Below, piece after piece: positions 53,854 through 62,304 of a stretch of DNA of 64,000 nucleotides. Numbering within the stretch: the first letter of the stretch is position 1; each line of letters starts with the position of its first letter. Source of the stretch: Allobosea sp035944375. GTDB lineage: Bacteria; Pseudomonadota; Alphaproteobacteria; Rhizobiales; Beijerinckiaceae. The stretch lies in assembly GCF_035944375.1 (NCBI RefSeq), contig NZ_DASZBE010000018.1. One strand, given 5' to 3'. The notes below the pieces were generated by a model. It made no database searches. It had not been told where the DNA came from and saw nothing but the letters and a program-made list of their open reading frames with translations. The translations under genes and the position numbers were made by a program.

Positions 53854-53951
53854 CGTCATCCCGGACAAGCGGCCCAGCCGCGCTGATCCGGGATCCATCA
53901 TGACGCTCCGTCGCACCCTAGGATGGATCCCGGGGAAAGCCCGGGATGACG
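53854..53951. repeat. Palindromic intergenic repeat, family C
   Basis: Outer arms CGTCATCCCGG and CCGGGATGACG, inner arms GATCCGGGATCCATC and GATGGATCCCGGGG, in the convergent gap after the SbmA-like gene. Belongs to the same class of long palindromes as families A and B but has its own sequence. Confidence 0.88.
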
Positions 53952-53982
53952 GAGATGCTCATGCGGCCGATGCGCGGGAGCG

Positions 53983-54465
53983 TCAGAAGCCGCGGTCGAA
54001 GCGCAGTTCGCCGGCCGCGCCCTTCAGGACGAGCTTGCCGTCGACGAGGTCCCAGTTGCGGGTGCCGCGCAGCGCCGTGAGATAAGCGCGCTCGAACTCC
54101 GCCTGGCCCTTGTCGCAGTTGCGCTTGGTCAGCGCGAGCGGGCCGACTGCGAAGCCCTGCTGGCGCAGTGGATAGGCCGAGGCCGAAAAGGTGTTGCAGC
54201 CGCCAAAGCCCGTGCCGCGCAGATTGGCGTCCACCTGCAACGTGGCGCGGCGGTCCGCGATCGGCTTGCCGTTGAGCAGGACGGCGGACCAGGACGCGCC
54301 GAGCGGGAAGGTCTTCTCCTGTTGCTGCTGGACGGCCGGCGCCTGCTGCCCGAGTTCCTCGCGCGACGGCATCTGCTGGCGACGCTGCGCCTGCGCATCG
54401 GTCGGCATCAGCATGGGCGCGGCTATGGCGGCGAGGATGGCGGCATAGCCAAGGCGTCGAATCAT
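53983..54465 (-). CDS. Secreted META-domain (HslJ-like) protein
   Basis: 160 residues. Sec signal MIRRLGYAAILAAIAAPMLM with cleavage near DAQA-Q (about residue 26), a Gln-rich linker, then a META domain: WSAVLLNGKPIADRRATLQV, GTGFGGCNTFSASAYPLRQQ (the conserved G-C-N-x-F) and the terminal GELRFDRGF. Such proteins are stress-linked outer-envelope proteins of unknown biochemistry. No partner gene nearby. Confidence 0.85.
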   Translation of the reverse strand: MIRRLGYAAILAAIAAPMLMPTDAQAQRRQQMPSREELGQQAPAVQQQQEKTFPLGASWSAVLLNGKPIADRRATLQVDANLRGTGFGGCNTFSASAYPLRQQGFAVGPLALTKRNCDKGQAEFERAYLTALRGTRNWDLVDGKLVLKGAAGELRFDRGF

Positions 54466-54819
54466 GATCGTCTTACCCGGTCGTCGAACCTGAAATGTCC
54501 GGGCGACCCTAACGCATCGCCGGCCTCGTGGGAAAGCGCGTAGCCGCCTATCGCGCCGCGATCAACCGCGAAGCTGCGCCACCCTGCCGTCCCGGACCCG
54601 TCATCGCCGGCGACGATGTCGAAACGATGGGCGGCGGCGCGGATTTTTGTGTCTGCGGCTGCATCCATTGTCCGGCCCACGGCGTATCGGCTCACACGTC
54701 CGCGTGACGTCGTCCAGCGGACGGCTTCATCCCCCCGGAGCCGTCAGCGACCGGCGAGGCCGCCTGCCCCCCAGCGGCGGCCTCGCTTGGAGGCGAGCGC
54801 CGAGCCGCGCGAGTGGCGC
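54466..54819. other. 354-bp gap between the META gene and hisG
   Basis: Contains no recognisable gene. At 54754-54786 an 11-bp inverted repeat (GCGAGGCCGCC / GGCGGCCTCGC) with an 11-bp loop lies 34 bp past the hisG stop and could act as a weak hairpin terminator, but no T-run follows on the minus strand. The remainder must contain the META-gene promoter near 54466-54600. Confidence 0.4.
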
Positions 54820-55824
54820 TCAGAGGCGCGAGTGCAGGCGTTCGATCAGCGGATTGGCCTTGCGGAAGACATAGGCCGGCGCGGAGACCGTGACGTCGTC
54901 GGCGCCCGCGGCGGCGAGATGCTCGACCAGCGCGAAGACCGCCTTCTCCGGGCAATGCACCGTCAGCACGCCACCGGCCGGACTTGTGCCGAAGGGCAGC
55001 CGCGCGCCGAACAGCGCGCCGAGATCGCCCAGCGTGACGGACGCGGCGCCGAGCGTCGCCCGGATCTCGCGCACGGAGCGTGCCTCCTCCTCGGCCGCGA
55101 TGCGCGACAGGATCGCGTTGGCGGCCGCCCGTGCCCGCTCACCCCAGGGCGCGCGCACGGAGGCGACGAGATTGGCCTCGGAGGCCAGCATCACGCCGTC
55201 ATCTAGGATCTTCAGCGCATTTGCGGCGAGCGTCGCGCCGGTCGTGGTGATGTCGACCACGATCTCGGCCGTGCCGGCAGCGGGCGCGCCTTCAGTCGCG
55301 CCCAGGCTCTCGACGATGCGGTAATCGGCGAGCCCGTGACGGGCGAAGAAGCGGCGGGTCAGATTGACGTATTTCGTGGCGACGCGGAGCTTGCGGCCCT
55401 GGCGGCTGCGCATGGCGGAGGCAACGTCGTCGAGATCGGCCATGGTCCGCACGTCGATCCAGGCCTGCGGCACGGCGACGACGACATTGGCATGGCCGAA
55501 GCCGAGCGGGGTCAGCATCTCCACCGCTGCATCGGCATCCGCGACCTGCTCACGCACGAGGTCCTCGCCGGTGATGCCGAGATGGGCGGCGCCCGAGGCG
55601 AGCTGCGCCACGATCTCGGAGGCCGAGAGGAAGGCGACCTCGGCGCCTTCGACGCCGGCGATGGTGCCGCGATAGTCGCGCTCGCCGCGCGACTTGACGA
55701 ATTTCAGGCCGGCGCGGCCGAAGAAGGCGGTGGCGTTCTCCTGCAGCCGTCCCTTGGAGGGCACGGCGAGCACAAGCGGGGCGTCGTTGGCGGCCGAGGC
55801 GTCGCTAGCGGCAATGTCGGTCAT
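54820..55824 (-). CDS. hisG: ATP phosphoribosyltransferase catalytic subunit HisG
   Basis: 334 residues. N-terminal LAVPSKGRLQENATAFFGRA (phosphoribosyl-binding start), HLGITGEDLVREQ, and the PRPP loop EIVVDITTTGATLAANALKI. Catalyses the first step of histidine synthesis, ATP plus PRPP to N1-phosphoribosyl-ATP. A further ~100 residues end in a domain (VHCPEKAVFALVEHLAAAGA) resembling a regulatory extension, although hisZ is adjacent. Start overlaps the hisZ stop by 4 bp (ATGA). Confidence 0.95.
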   Translation of the reverse strand: MTDIAASDASAANDAPLVLAVPSKGRLQENATAFFGRAGLKFVKSRGERDYRGTIAGVEGAEVAFLSASEIVAQLASGAAHLGITGEDLVREQVADADAAVEMLTPLGFGHANVVVAVPQAWIDVRTMADLDDVASAMRSRQGRKLRVATKYVNLTRRFFARHGLADYRIVESLGATEGAPAAGTAEIVVDITTTGATLAANALKILDDGVMLASEANLVASVRAPWGERARAAANAILSRIAAEEEARSVREIRATLGAASVTLGDLGALFGARLPFGTSPAGGVLTVHCPEKAVFALVEHLAAAGADDVTVSAPAYVFRKANPLIERLHSRL

Positions 55825-56933
55825 GCGGCGTCTCCCGCCAGGCGCTCGAGCCAGATCGAGGCGCCGACCGCTTGTATCGGCGCGGCCGCGCCGAGGCGCC
55901 CGAGCACCTGGTCGTAGCGGCCGCCACCGGCGACCGGCTTGCCGTCGCCGCGGCCTTCGTCGTGAAGCTCGAAGATGAAGCCGGTGTAGTAGTCGAGATT
56001 GCGGGCGAAGGCGGCCTGGAAGCCGATCGCGCCGACATCGACGCCGCGCACGGCGAGGAAGCCCGTGCGCTCGTCGAAGGCGTCCAGCTCGCGGCCGAGA
56101 TCGAGCGAGGCCTGGTCGGCAAGCGCGCGCAAAGCGGCGGAGGCCGTGTCGGGATCGCCTTTGATCGCCAGCACCTGCGCCAGCAGCGCCTTCACATCGC
56201 CATTGACCGGGTTTTCGCGCTCGGCGGCCCGCGCGAGGAAGCGCTCGGCGATGTCGGAGGCACTGCGGCCGCCGACCGTCGAGATGCCGGCGATGGAGAG
56301 CACGTCCTCGACGAAGGCTTTCGCTGCCTTGGGGTCCTGCCCCTCCAGCGCCTTGAGCAGGCCGGCATGGGCGGTCTCGCCCTCAGGCGCCGGCGGATCG
56401 AGCGCCTCGACGGCCTCTACGCCGCGGCCCTGCACGACGGCGCGCATCAGGCGGCGGCGGGCGCCGGCGGGAACGGAGAGCCCGTCCAGCAGCGCGCCGA
56501 GCAGCGCGACGTCACCCATCAGGATCTTGGGGCGTGCGAGGCCGAGCGCGGCGGTGGCCTCGACCGTCAGCGCCATGATCTCGGCATCGGTGGCGGCGAA
56601 GTCGTCACGGCCGAAGGATTCGATGCCGGCCTGCGCGAATTCGCCGGGCTCGCCCGAGCGCATCCGGAAGACCGGGCCGGCATAGGCATAGGCCGCGGGC
56701 TCGGTGCGGCGAGACGCGATGTGATCGAGCGCGACGGGGATGGTGTATTCCGGCCGCAGGCACCAGTCGCGGCCATCGGCATCCTGCGTCATGAAGATGC
56801 GGCGGCGGATGTCCTCGCCCGAGAGATCGAGGAAGACGTCGGCCGGCTGCAGGATCGCGGGCTCGGCGCGGGCATAGCCCTCGCGCGCGAACAGCGCGAT
56901 CACGGTCTCGATGCTGGCAGCGGTCGCGGGCAC
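55821..56933 (-). CDS. hisZ: ATP phosphoribosyltransferase regulatory subunit HisZ
   Basis: 370 residues, a paralogue of the histidyl-tRNA synthetase catalytic core without tRNA-binding domain. Retains CLRPEYTIPVALDHI, FRMRSGEPGEFAQAGIESFG (degenerate motif 2), LDYYTGFIFELHDEGRGDGK and GGGRYDQVL. Binds HisG and transmits histidine feedback. Starts downstream of hisS across a repeat-containing gap of ~300 bp and overlaps hisG by 4 bp. Confidence 0.94.
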   Translation of the reverse strand: MPATAASIETVIALFAREGYARAEPAILQPADVFLDLSGEDIRRRIFMTQDADGRDWCLRPEYTIPVALDHIASRRTEPAAYAYAGPVFRMRSGEPGEFAQAGIESFGRDDFAATDAEIMALTVEATAALGLARPKILMGDVALLGALLDGLSVPAGARRRLMRAVVQGRGVEAVEALDPPAPEGETAHAGLLKALEGQDPKAAKAFVEDVLSIAGISTVGGRSASDIAERFLARAAERENPVNGDVKALLAQVLAIKGDPDTASAALRALADQASLDLGRELDAFDERTGFLAVRGVDVGAIGFQAAFARNLDYYTGFIFELHDEGRGDGKPVAGGGRYDQVLGRLGAAAPIQAVGASIWLERLAGDAA

Positions 56934-57066
56934 GGCGGCTTCATCCTGTTACGGGCGCTGTCCTAGCAGCGGCGGGCGCGATTTTCGAGGCATTTGAGGG
57001 AAATGGGTGAACGGGAATCGGCCAGCGTCATGCGCGGGGCTGATCCGCATGACGGAACGAGGGAGG

Positions 57067-57230
57067 CGCGGGGAACCCTCTCCCGTAGGGAGAGGGTAGG
57101 GTGAGGGGTCGGCCGTTTGACGTTTGGGCGGAGACCTCACCGCTGCCTGCCTGACAGATGGGCGCCTCGCTGGTCCAGGGGCCGACACCTCTCCCCTGCC
57201 CCTCTCCTTACAGGAGAGGGGTTCCCCGCG
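57067..57230. repeat. Palindromic intergenic repeat, family B copy 3
   Basis: Arms CGCGGGGAACCCTCTCC and GAGAGGGGTTCCCCGCG (outer, near-perfect) plus AGGGTGAGGGGTCGGCC and GGCCGACACCTCTCCCC (inner). Fills most of the 299-bp hisS-hisZ gap, so it will form a stem-loop if hisS and hisZ are co-transcribed. Confidence 0.86.
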
Positions 57231-57232
57231 CG

Positions 57233-58861
57233 CTACGAATGCCGCGCGAGCACTTCCTTGACCGTCTCGACGAGTTTGTCGGCGGGCACCGTCTTCTGAG
57301 CCTCCGCCTGCTTCGCCTTGTGCTCGGCGGAATCCTTCACGTCGCGGGAGGCGGCGGCGAGTTCGGCGCCCAGGACCAGGTCCTTGATCACGACGGTCCC
57401 GGCATCACGCTCCGAAGACCCTTGAATGATCGCGCAGATCGCGCCGCGGCGGTCGGCATATTTCATCTGGGCGTTGAAGCCGGACGAACCCAGATAGAGA
57501 TCGGCGCGGCAGAGCGGCTTGCCGTCTGCGCCCTTGGCCTGGCGCAAGGTCGAGACGAAGGCCTGATAGCCCGGCATGAACTCCGACGACTTGTTGTCCA
57601 TGGCGGTGACGATGACGAGGGGCAGTTCGTTCCTGGCATCGACGATCGGCGACTTCACCGCCTTCAGCGCGGTGTAGAGCCGGGACACGCCGATCGAGAA
57701 GCCGGTGGCCGGCACGGGCTCGGGCCGGAAGCGGCCGACCAGCCCGTCATAGCGCCCGCCACCCGCCACCGAGCCGAAGCGCACGACCTGCCCGTCCTCA
57801 TTGGTGACCGGGAAGGTCAGTTCGACCTCGTAGACCGGGCCGGTGTAGTATTCGAGGCCGCGGACGACGGAGGGGTCGATGCGGATGCGACCAGGCCCAT
57901 AGTCCGCCGCGCGGAGCAGGTCCGCAATCTGGCGAAGCTCCTCGACCCCTTCCAATCCGCGCTCCGAGCCGAGGACCGCATCACGAGCGAATGAAAGCGT
58001 CATACTATCGGACGGCCACGTTTCCTCCCCCGCCGGATCTCCAACGGGTGCAGGCTCCTCGCGACGACGCGACGCTTCGATCAAGTCGAGACTGCTTTCA
58101 CGGAAGCCTACTTGGCCTGTCAGAAGAAGAATGCGGCTAGCCTGCTCATCACTCAGCCCGGCGCCCTTGGTAAAATCCCCGCTCTCGTCCTTCCGTCCCT
58201 CGCCCAGCAGAAGCCGCACGCCCTCCGGCCCGAACTTGTCGAGCTTGTCGATCGCCCGCAGCACGGTCAGCCGGCGGCCAGCATTCTCCTCGCCGCCGAG
58301 GCCGATCGCCTCCATCACGCCGTCGAGCACCTTGCGGTTGTTGACCTTGACGACATAGTCGCCGCGCTGGATGCCGAGCGCCTCCATCGTGTCGGCGGCG
58401 AGCATGCAGATCTCGGCATCGGCCGCGACCGAGCCCGCGCCGACGATATCGGCGTCGAACTGCATGAACTGGCGGAAGCGGCCCGGGCCGGGCTTCTCGT
58501 TGCGGAAGACATAGCCGGCCCGGTAGCTGCGATAGGGTTTTGGCAGCGCGTCGTAATTCTCCGCGACATAACGGGCGAGCGGCGCGGTCAAATCGTAGCG
58601 CAGCGAGAGCCACTGCTCGTCATCGTCCTGGAAGGAGAAGACACCCTCGTTCGGCCGGTCCTGATCGGGCAGGAACTTGCCGAGCGCGTCGGTGTATTCG
58701 ACAAACGGCGTCTCGACCGGATCGAAGCCATAGCGCGAGAAGCTCTCGCGGATCACCGCCAGCATGCGCTCGGTGGCGGCGACATCGGCCGGGCCACGAT
58801 CGACGAAGCCGCGCGGCTGGCGGGCCTTGAGCTTGGCGGGGGCGGGCTTGTCCACGGACAT
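57233..58861 (-). CDS. hisS: Histidyl-tRNA synthetase with a lineage-type and an extra insertion
   Basis: 542 residues. Core motifs: motif 1 region RQPRGFVDRGPADVAAT, motif 2 YRAGYVFRNEKPGPGRFRQF, HisA RGLEYYTGPVYE, HisB GGGRYDGLV, motif 3 GFSIGVSRLY, then the C-terminal anticodon domain with IVTAMDNKSSEFMPGYQAFV and VIKDLVLGAELAAASRDVKD. The block LLLGEGRKDESGDFTKGAGL is typical of the alphaproteobacterial type. Between residues ~275 and 320 (DNA about 57990-58110) lies an extra lower-complexity segment (RRREEPAPVGDPAGEE and flanks) that I do not recall in relatives. The start at 58861 (MSVDKPAP) begins the conserved part; the open frame upstream is repeat-derived. Confidence 0.94.
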   Translation of the reverse strand: MSVDKPAPAKLKARQPRGFVDRGPADVAATERMLAVIRESFSRYGFDPVETPFVEYTDALGKFLPDQDRPNEGVFSFQDDDEQWLSLRYDLTAPLARYVAENYDALPKPYRSYRAGYVFRNEKPGPGRFRQFMQFDADIVGAGSVAADAEICMLAADTMEALGIQRGDYVVKVNNRKVLDGVMEAIGLGGEENAGRRLTVLRAIDKLDKFGPEGVRLLLGEGRKDESGDFTKGAGLSDEQASRILLLTGQVGFRESSLDLIEASRRREEPAPVGDPAGEETWPSDSMTLSFARDAVLGSERGLEGVEELRQIADLLRAADYGPGRIRIDPSVVRGLEYYTGPVYEVELTFPVTNEDGQVVRFGSVAGGGRYDGLVGRFRPEPVPATGFSIGVSRLYTALKAVKSPIVDARNELPLVIVTAMDNKSSEFMPGYQAFVSTLRQAKGADGKPLCRADLYLGSSGFNAQMKYADRRGAICAIIQGSSERDAGTVVIKDLVLGAELAAASRDVKDSAEHKAKQAEAQKTVPADKLVETVKEVLARHS

Positions 58862-58947
58862 GGGCGTTCGTTTCGTGTGTTCGACGGCGGGATTGGGCCG
58901 TTCGGTAGCTTGCGCGGGCGGATGGGGCAAGCCTCGGAACCGCGACC

Positions 58948-59115
58948 AGCCCTCCTCCCCCTTGTGGGGAGGAGTTGGAGGTGGGGGGCGGGAGGCCTGG
59001 TGAGCGGACTGACTTGAGAGCACCACGCGGGAGCAAGGCTCTTCTGGGGCCTTCCAGAACAGAACTCGCCTTTTCGCCCCCCACCCCTCTCCCCTCCCCA
59101 CAAGGGGGAGGGGAA
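58948..59115. repeat. Palindromic intergenic repeat, family B copy 4
   Basis: Arms CCTCCTCCCCCTTGTGGGGA and TCCCCACAAGGGGGAGGGGA inverted, nearly identical to copy B2. Lies between glcF and hisS. Confidence 0.88.
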
Positions 59116-59120
59116 GCGCT

Positions 59121-60497
59121 TTACTCTGCCGCCACCCGCGCCACCTCCCGCAGCGGGCGATCGGCGAACCCGGCCTGCGCCAGTTTCTCCGGCAAGGGCC
59201 CACCCGTCGCCCAGTCGAGCAGTTCGGCGGTGTGGACCACCGGGGTGGTGGCGCCGCGGTCGGCGAAGCCCTTGGCGATCTGGGTCATGCAGCCGATGTT
59301 GCCGGTCGCGACCAGCATGGGCCTGGTCTTCTGGATGTTGCCGACCTTGCGCTCGCGCAATTGTCCGGCGATCTCCGGCTGGAGGATGTTGTAGACGCCG
59401 GCAGAGCCGCAGCAGATATGGCCCTCCGGGGCCTCCTTCACGCTGAAGCCGGCGGCCGAGAGCAGGCGCTTGGGCCCATCCTTGAGCTGCTGGCCATGCT
59501 GCATCGAGCAGGCGGAGTGGTAGGCGATCGGCATGGCCACATCCCGGACGGGCACGAGATCGAGCGTCGCGGCGAACTCCGTGACGTCCTTCGCCAGCGC
59601 CGACACACGTTCTGCCTTGGCGGCATAGGCTGGCTCGTTGCGGAACATGAAGCCGTAATCCTTGATCGTGGTGCCGCAGCCCGAGGTCGTGATCAGGATC
59701 GCGTCGAGCCCCTTGCCCTCGATCTCGGCCGTCCAGGCGTCGATATTGGCGCGCGCGAAGGCGTGGGCGTCGTGCTCTCGGCCCATATGGTGGACGAGCG
59801 CGCCGCAGCAGCCCTCCCCCTTCGGCAGCACGACCTCGACGCCATGACGGGTCAGCAGCCGGATCGTCGCCTCGTTGATCGCGGGGTCGAGCACCGGCTG
59901 GGCACAGCCGGAGAGGATGGCGACGCGCTTGCCCACAGGTGCAGTGGCGGGGGCGAAGCTCTGCGGCCCTTCCATCGGCGAGCGCGACGGCAATTTGGAG
60001 GGCGCCAGCGCCAGCATCGCCTTCAGCCTTGGGCCCACCAGCGGCAGCGCGCCGAGCGCCGGCCCCAGCGGCTTCGCCAGCATCGCGCCGAGCATGGCGA
60101 CGCGGAAACGGCCGGGATAGGGCAGGATCGCGCCGAGCACGCGCCGCAGCAGCCGGTCATGCCAGGAGCGCTCATAGGTCTCCTCGATATGGGCGCGGGC
60201 ATGGTCGACGAGGTGCATGTAGTGCACGCCGGACGGGCAGGTCGACATGCAGGAGAGGCAGGAGAGGCAGCGGTCGACATGCTTCACGACCTCCGCGGTC
60301 GCCGGCTTGCCGTTCTCGAGCATGTCCTTGATCAGGTAGATGCGCCCGCGGGGGCTATCGAGCTCGTCACCGAGCAGGAGATAGGTCGGGCAGGTCGCGG
60401 TGCAGAAGCCGCAATGCACGCAGGTCCGCAGGATCTTCTCCGAGGCCGGAAGCCTGGGGTCCGAGGCGAGATGGGCGGGGCTGAAATTGGTTTGCAT
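59121..60497 (-). CDS. glcF: Glycolate oxidase iron-sulfur subunit GlcF
   Basis: 458 residues. Two 4Fe-4S ferredoxin motifs, CVHCGFCTATCP (about residues 26-37) and CLSCLSCMSTCP (about 76-87), and two CCG domains (GEGCCGALVHHMG and HICCGSAGVYNIL). Passes electrons from the GlcD/GlcE flavin heads to the respiratory chain. Last gene of the minus-strand glc cluster. Confidence 0.95.
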   Translation of the reverse strand: MQTNFSPAHLASDPRLPASEKILRTCVHCGFCTATCPTYLLLGDELDSPRGRIYLIKDMLENGKPATAEVVKHVDRCLSCLSCMSTCPSGVHYMHLVDHARAHIEETYERSWHDRLLRRVLGAILPYPGRFRVAMLGAMLAKPLGPALGALPLVGPRLKAMLALAPSKLPSRSPMEGPQSFAPATAPVGKRVAILSGCAQPVLDPAINEATIRLLTRHGVEVVLPKGEGCCGALVHHMGREHDAHAFARANIDAWTAEIEGKGLDAILITTSGCGTTIKDYGFMFRNEPAYAAKAERVSALAKDVTEFAATLDLVPVRDVAMPIAYHSACSMQHGQQLKDGPKRLLSAAGFSVKEAPEGHICCGSAGVYNILQPEIAGQLRERKVGNIQKTRPMLVATGNIGCMTQIAKGFADRGATTPVVHTAELLDWATGGPLPEKLAQAGFADRPLREVARVAAE

Positions 60498-60518
60498 GGT
60501 TTATCCGTTTCGCCTGCC

Positions 60519-60596
60519 CGTCATGCTCGGGCTTGACCCGAGCATCTCGTCCCGAGAGATTCTCGGGTCTGCGCTTCGCTCCGCCCGAGAATGACG
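60519..60596. repeat. Palindromic intergenic repeat, family D
   Basis: Outer arms CGTCATGCTCGGGC and GCCCGAGAATGACG (imperfect) with inner inverted segments GGGCTTGACCCGAGC and CCCGAGAGATTCTCGGG. Lies in the glcE-glcF gap. Confidence 0.8.
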
Positions 60597-60603
60597 GCTC
60601 ACG

Positions 60604-61791
60604 TCACACCCCCGCATACATCCGGCCCGGCTCGAAAATCCCCGCCGGATCGAAGCTCGTCTTGATGCCCGCCGTCACCCGCATCAGGGGCTCGGACAGC
60701 GGCTCGAACACCGGCACGCTCGCGCGGATCGCGGCCGGCGCGCGCACCAGCGTGGCATGGCCGCTCAGCGGCCTGATCGCCGTGCGGATCGCGTCGGCCG
60801 CGGCATCCGCGCCGGCGGGGACCGCGAGCCAGACCAGCCCGCCGCCCCAATCGTAGAACCAGCGCGCGCCCGGCACCCGCGCCGCGATGGCAGCGGTTGC
60901 TTTCGGACCCGCGGTCGGCGCGACGGAGAGCCGCCAGATGGCCTCGTCGCTGCCGGCGAAGACGCGGGCGTCTCGGACATCGCGCCAGAGTTCGACCGAA
61001 TCCTGCCCCTCGATCCGCTCGGGTGCGCCATGGGCCGCCAGCAGCGCGATCAGCTCGCGGCTGCGATAGTCGATCGAATCGGAGAAGTTCTCCAGCCGCA
61101 GCAGCGTGCGGGGCTGGGCCGCGCCGATGCCGGCCGGCAGATGCGCGGCGGCGAAGGGCTCATAGGGCGAGCCCAGCGCGGTGCAGAGCAGCGCCACCGC
61201 CGCCTCGTCCGAGAGGCCGCGCCAGGCGAGCGTCAGGATGCGCTCCGGCTTCGGCAGCACGCGGAAGGTGACCTCGGTGAGAAAGCCGAGCGTGCCATAG
61301 CTGCCGGCGACGAGCTTCACCAGGTCGAGCCCGGTGACGTTCTTCATCACCCGGCCGCCGGATTTGATCGCCTCGCCGCGGCCGTTCACCAGCCGGATGC
61401 CGATGAGGGAATCGCGCGCCGCGCCGGCATTGATCCGGCGCGGGCCGGAGATGTTGCCGGCCGCAACCGCGCCGATGGTCGGCTCTCCATCCGTGCCCAG
61501 CAGCGCGCGGTGGTCCATCGGCTCGAAGGGCAGCATCTGGCCGCGCTCGGCAAGCGTGCGCTCGACCTCGGCCAGCGGCGTGCCGGCGCGCGCGGCGATG
61601 ACCATCTCGGCGGGCTCATAGAGCGTGATGCCGGTGAGGCCGGCGCTGGAGAGCGTGCTCTGCGTCTGCGTCGGGCGGCCGAGCCCGGCGCGCGTGCCGC
61701 CGCCGCCGATCGACAGGGGAACGCCGCTGTCGATCACCGATTTCACGACGGCGCAGGCCTGCGCCTCGGTGGTGGGGATGTGGAGGGTCAC
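60604..61791 (-). CDS. glcE: Glycolate oxidase FAD-binding subunit GlcE
   Basis: 395 residues. PCMH FAD domain: PLSIGGGGTRAGLGRPTQTQ, TIGAVAAGNISGPRRINAGA and SGGRVMKNVTGLDLVKLVAG; C-terminal FDPAGIFEPGRMYAG. Second flavin subunit of glycolate dehydrogenase. The GTG at 61791 has AAGGA 7 bp upstream; the longer open frame upstream is the repeat at 61804-61948. Confidence 0.94.
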   Translation of the reverse strand: MTLHIPTTEAQACAVVKSVIDSGVPLSIGGGGTRAGLGRPTQTQSTLSSAGLTGITLYEPAEMVIAARAGTPLAEVERTLAERGQMLPFEPMDHRALLGTDGEPTIGAVAAGNISGPRRINAGAARDSLIGIRLVNGRGEAIKSGGRVMKNVTGLDLVKLVAGSYGTLGFLTEVTFRVLPKPERILTLAWRGLSDEAAVALLCTALGSPYEPFAAAHLPAGIGAAQPRTLLRLENFSDSIDYRSRELIALLAAHGAPERIEGQDSVELWRDVRDARVFAGSDEAIWRLSVAPTAGPKATAAIAARVPGARWFYDWGGGLVWLAVPAGADAAADAIRTAIRPLSGHATLVRAPAAIRASVPVFEPLSEPLMRVTAGIKTSFDPAGIFEPGRMYAGV

Positions 61792-61803
61792 GCCGCGATC
61801 CTT

Positions 61804-61948
61804 GTCTTTCCGGGGCTTCGCGCAGCGAAGAGCCCGGAACCCACGACCGGGCGAGCGGCTTCGCTTCGCGCGCGAACGCACATCATCGAACAGGCTTCAC
61901 CCGGCCGTGGGTTCAGGCTTCGGCCCTTGGGGCCGCCCCGGAGTGACA
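61804..61948. repeat. Palindromic intergenic repeat, family A copy 3
   Basis: Outer arms GTCTTTCCGGGGC and GCCCCGGAGTGAC (imperfect), inner arms CCCGGAACCCACGACCGGGC and GGCCGTGGGTTCAGG. Lies just downstream of the GIY-YIG gene stop (61966). Confidence 0.88.
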
Positions 61949-61965
61949 GGGTTGCGCGATGCCCC

Positions 61966-62250
61966 TCAAGCCAGCCCTTCATAGAGATCTTTCCATTCGG
62001 GGTTCATGTCCTCGATCAACGTGATCTTCCAAGCCCTGCGCCACTTCTTCAACACCTTCTCGCGGTCGATGGCATCCCGGATGTCGGCGAACTCTTCGTA
62101 CCAGACCAGACGATCGACATCGTAACGGCTCGTGAAACCGGCGTTCTGCTTCGCCTTGTGCTCATGGATACGCCTGGCGAGATCGTTGGTGACACCGAGA
62201 TAGAGCGTGCCGCTGCGCTTGCTGGCCATGAGATAGAGGAAGTAGGCCAT
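61966..62250 (-). CDS. GIY-YIG nuclease of the small UvrC-N/URI (COG2827) type, inside the glc cluster
   Basis: 94 residues, the whole GIY-YIG domain and nothing else: YFLYLMASKRSGTLYLGVTN (G-I-Y as F-L-Y, Y-I-G as Y-L-G), the catalytic Arg in LARRIHEHK, the aromatic loop RYDVDRLVWYEEFADIRDAI and the metal-binding Glu in DREKVLKKWRRAWK. All key residues are intact. Its ribosome site GGGTGAGAG is the edge of the half-repeat at 62254-62303. It splits glcD from glcE. Related small GIY-YIG proteins in other bacteria have been reported to cut single-stranded DNA containing repeats (recalled, not checked). Confidence 0.93.
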   Translation of the reverse strand: MAYFLYLMASKRSGTLYLGVTNDLARRIHEHKAKQNAGFTSRYDVDRLVWYEEFADIRDAIDREKVLKKWRRAWKITLIEDMNPEWKDLYEGLA

Positions 62251-62253
62251 CTC

Positions 62254-62303
62254 TCACCCGGTCGTGGGTTCCGGGTTCTCGCTTCGCGAGCCACGGAAAG
62301 ACA
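62254..62303. repeat. Half of a family A repeat upstream of the GIY-YIG gene (copy 4)
   Basis: TCACCCGGTCGTGGGTTCCGGG then TTCTCGCTTCGCGAGCCACGGAAAGAC, that is, one family A arm (its reverse complement matches the left arm of copy A3) without the opposite arm. It begins right at the glcD stop codon and ends 4 bp before the GIY-YIG start. Confidence 0.88.
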
Positions 62304-62304
62304 A

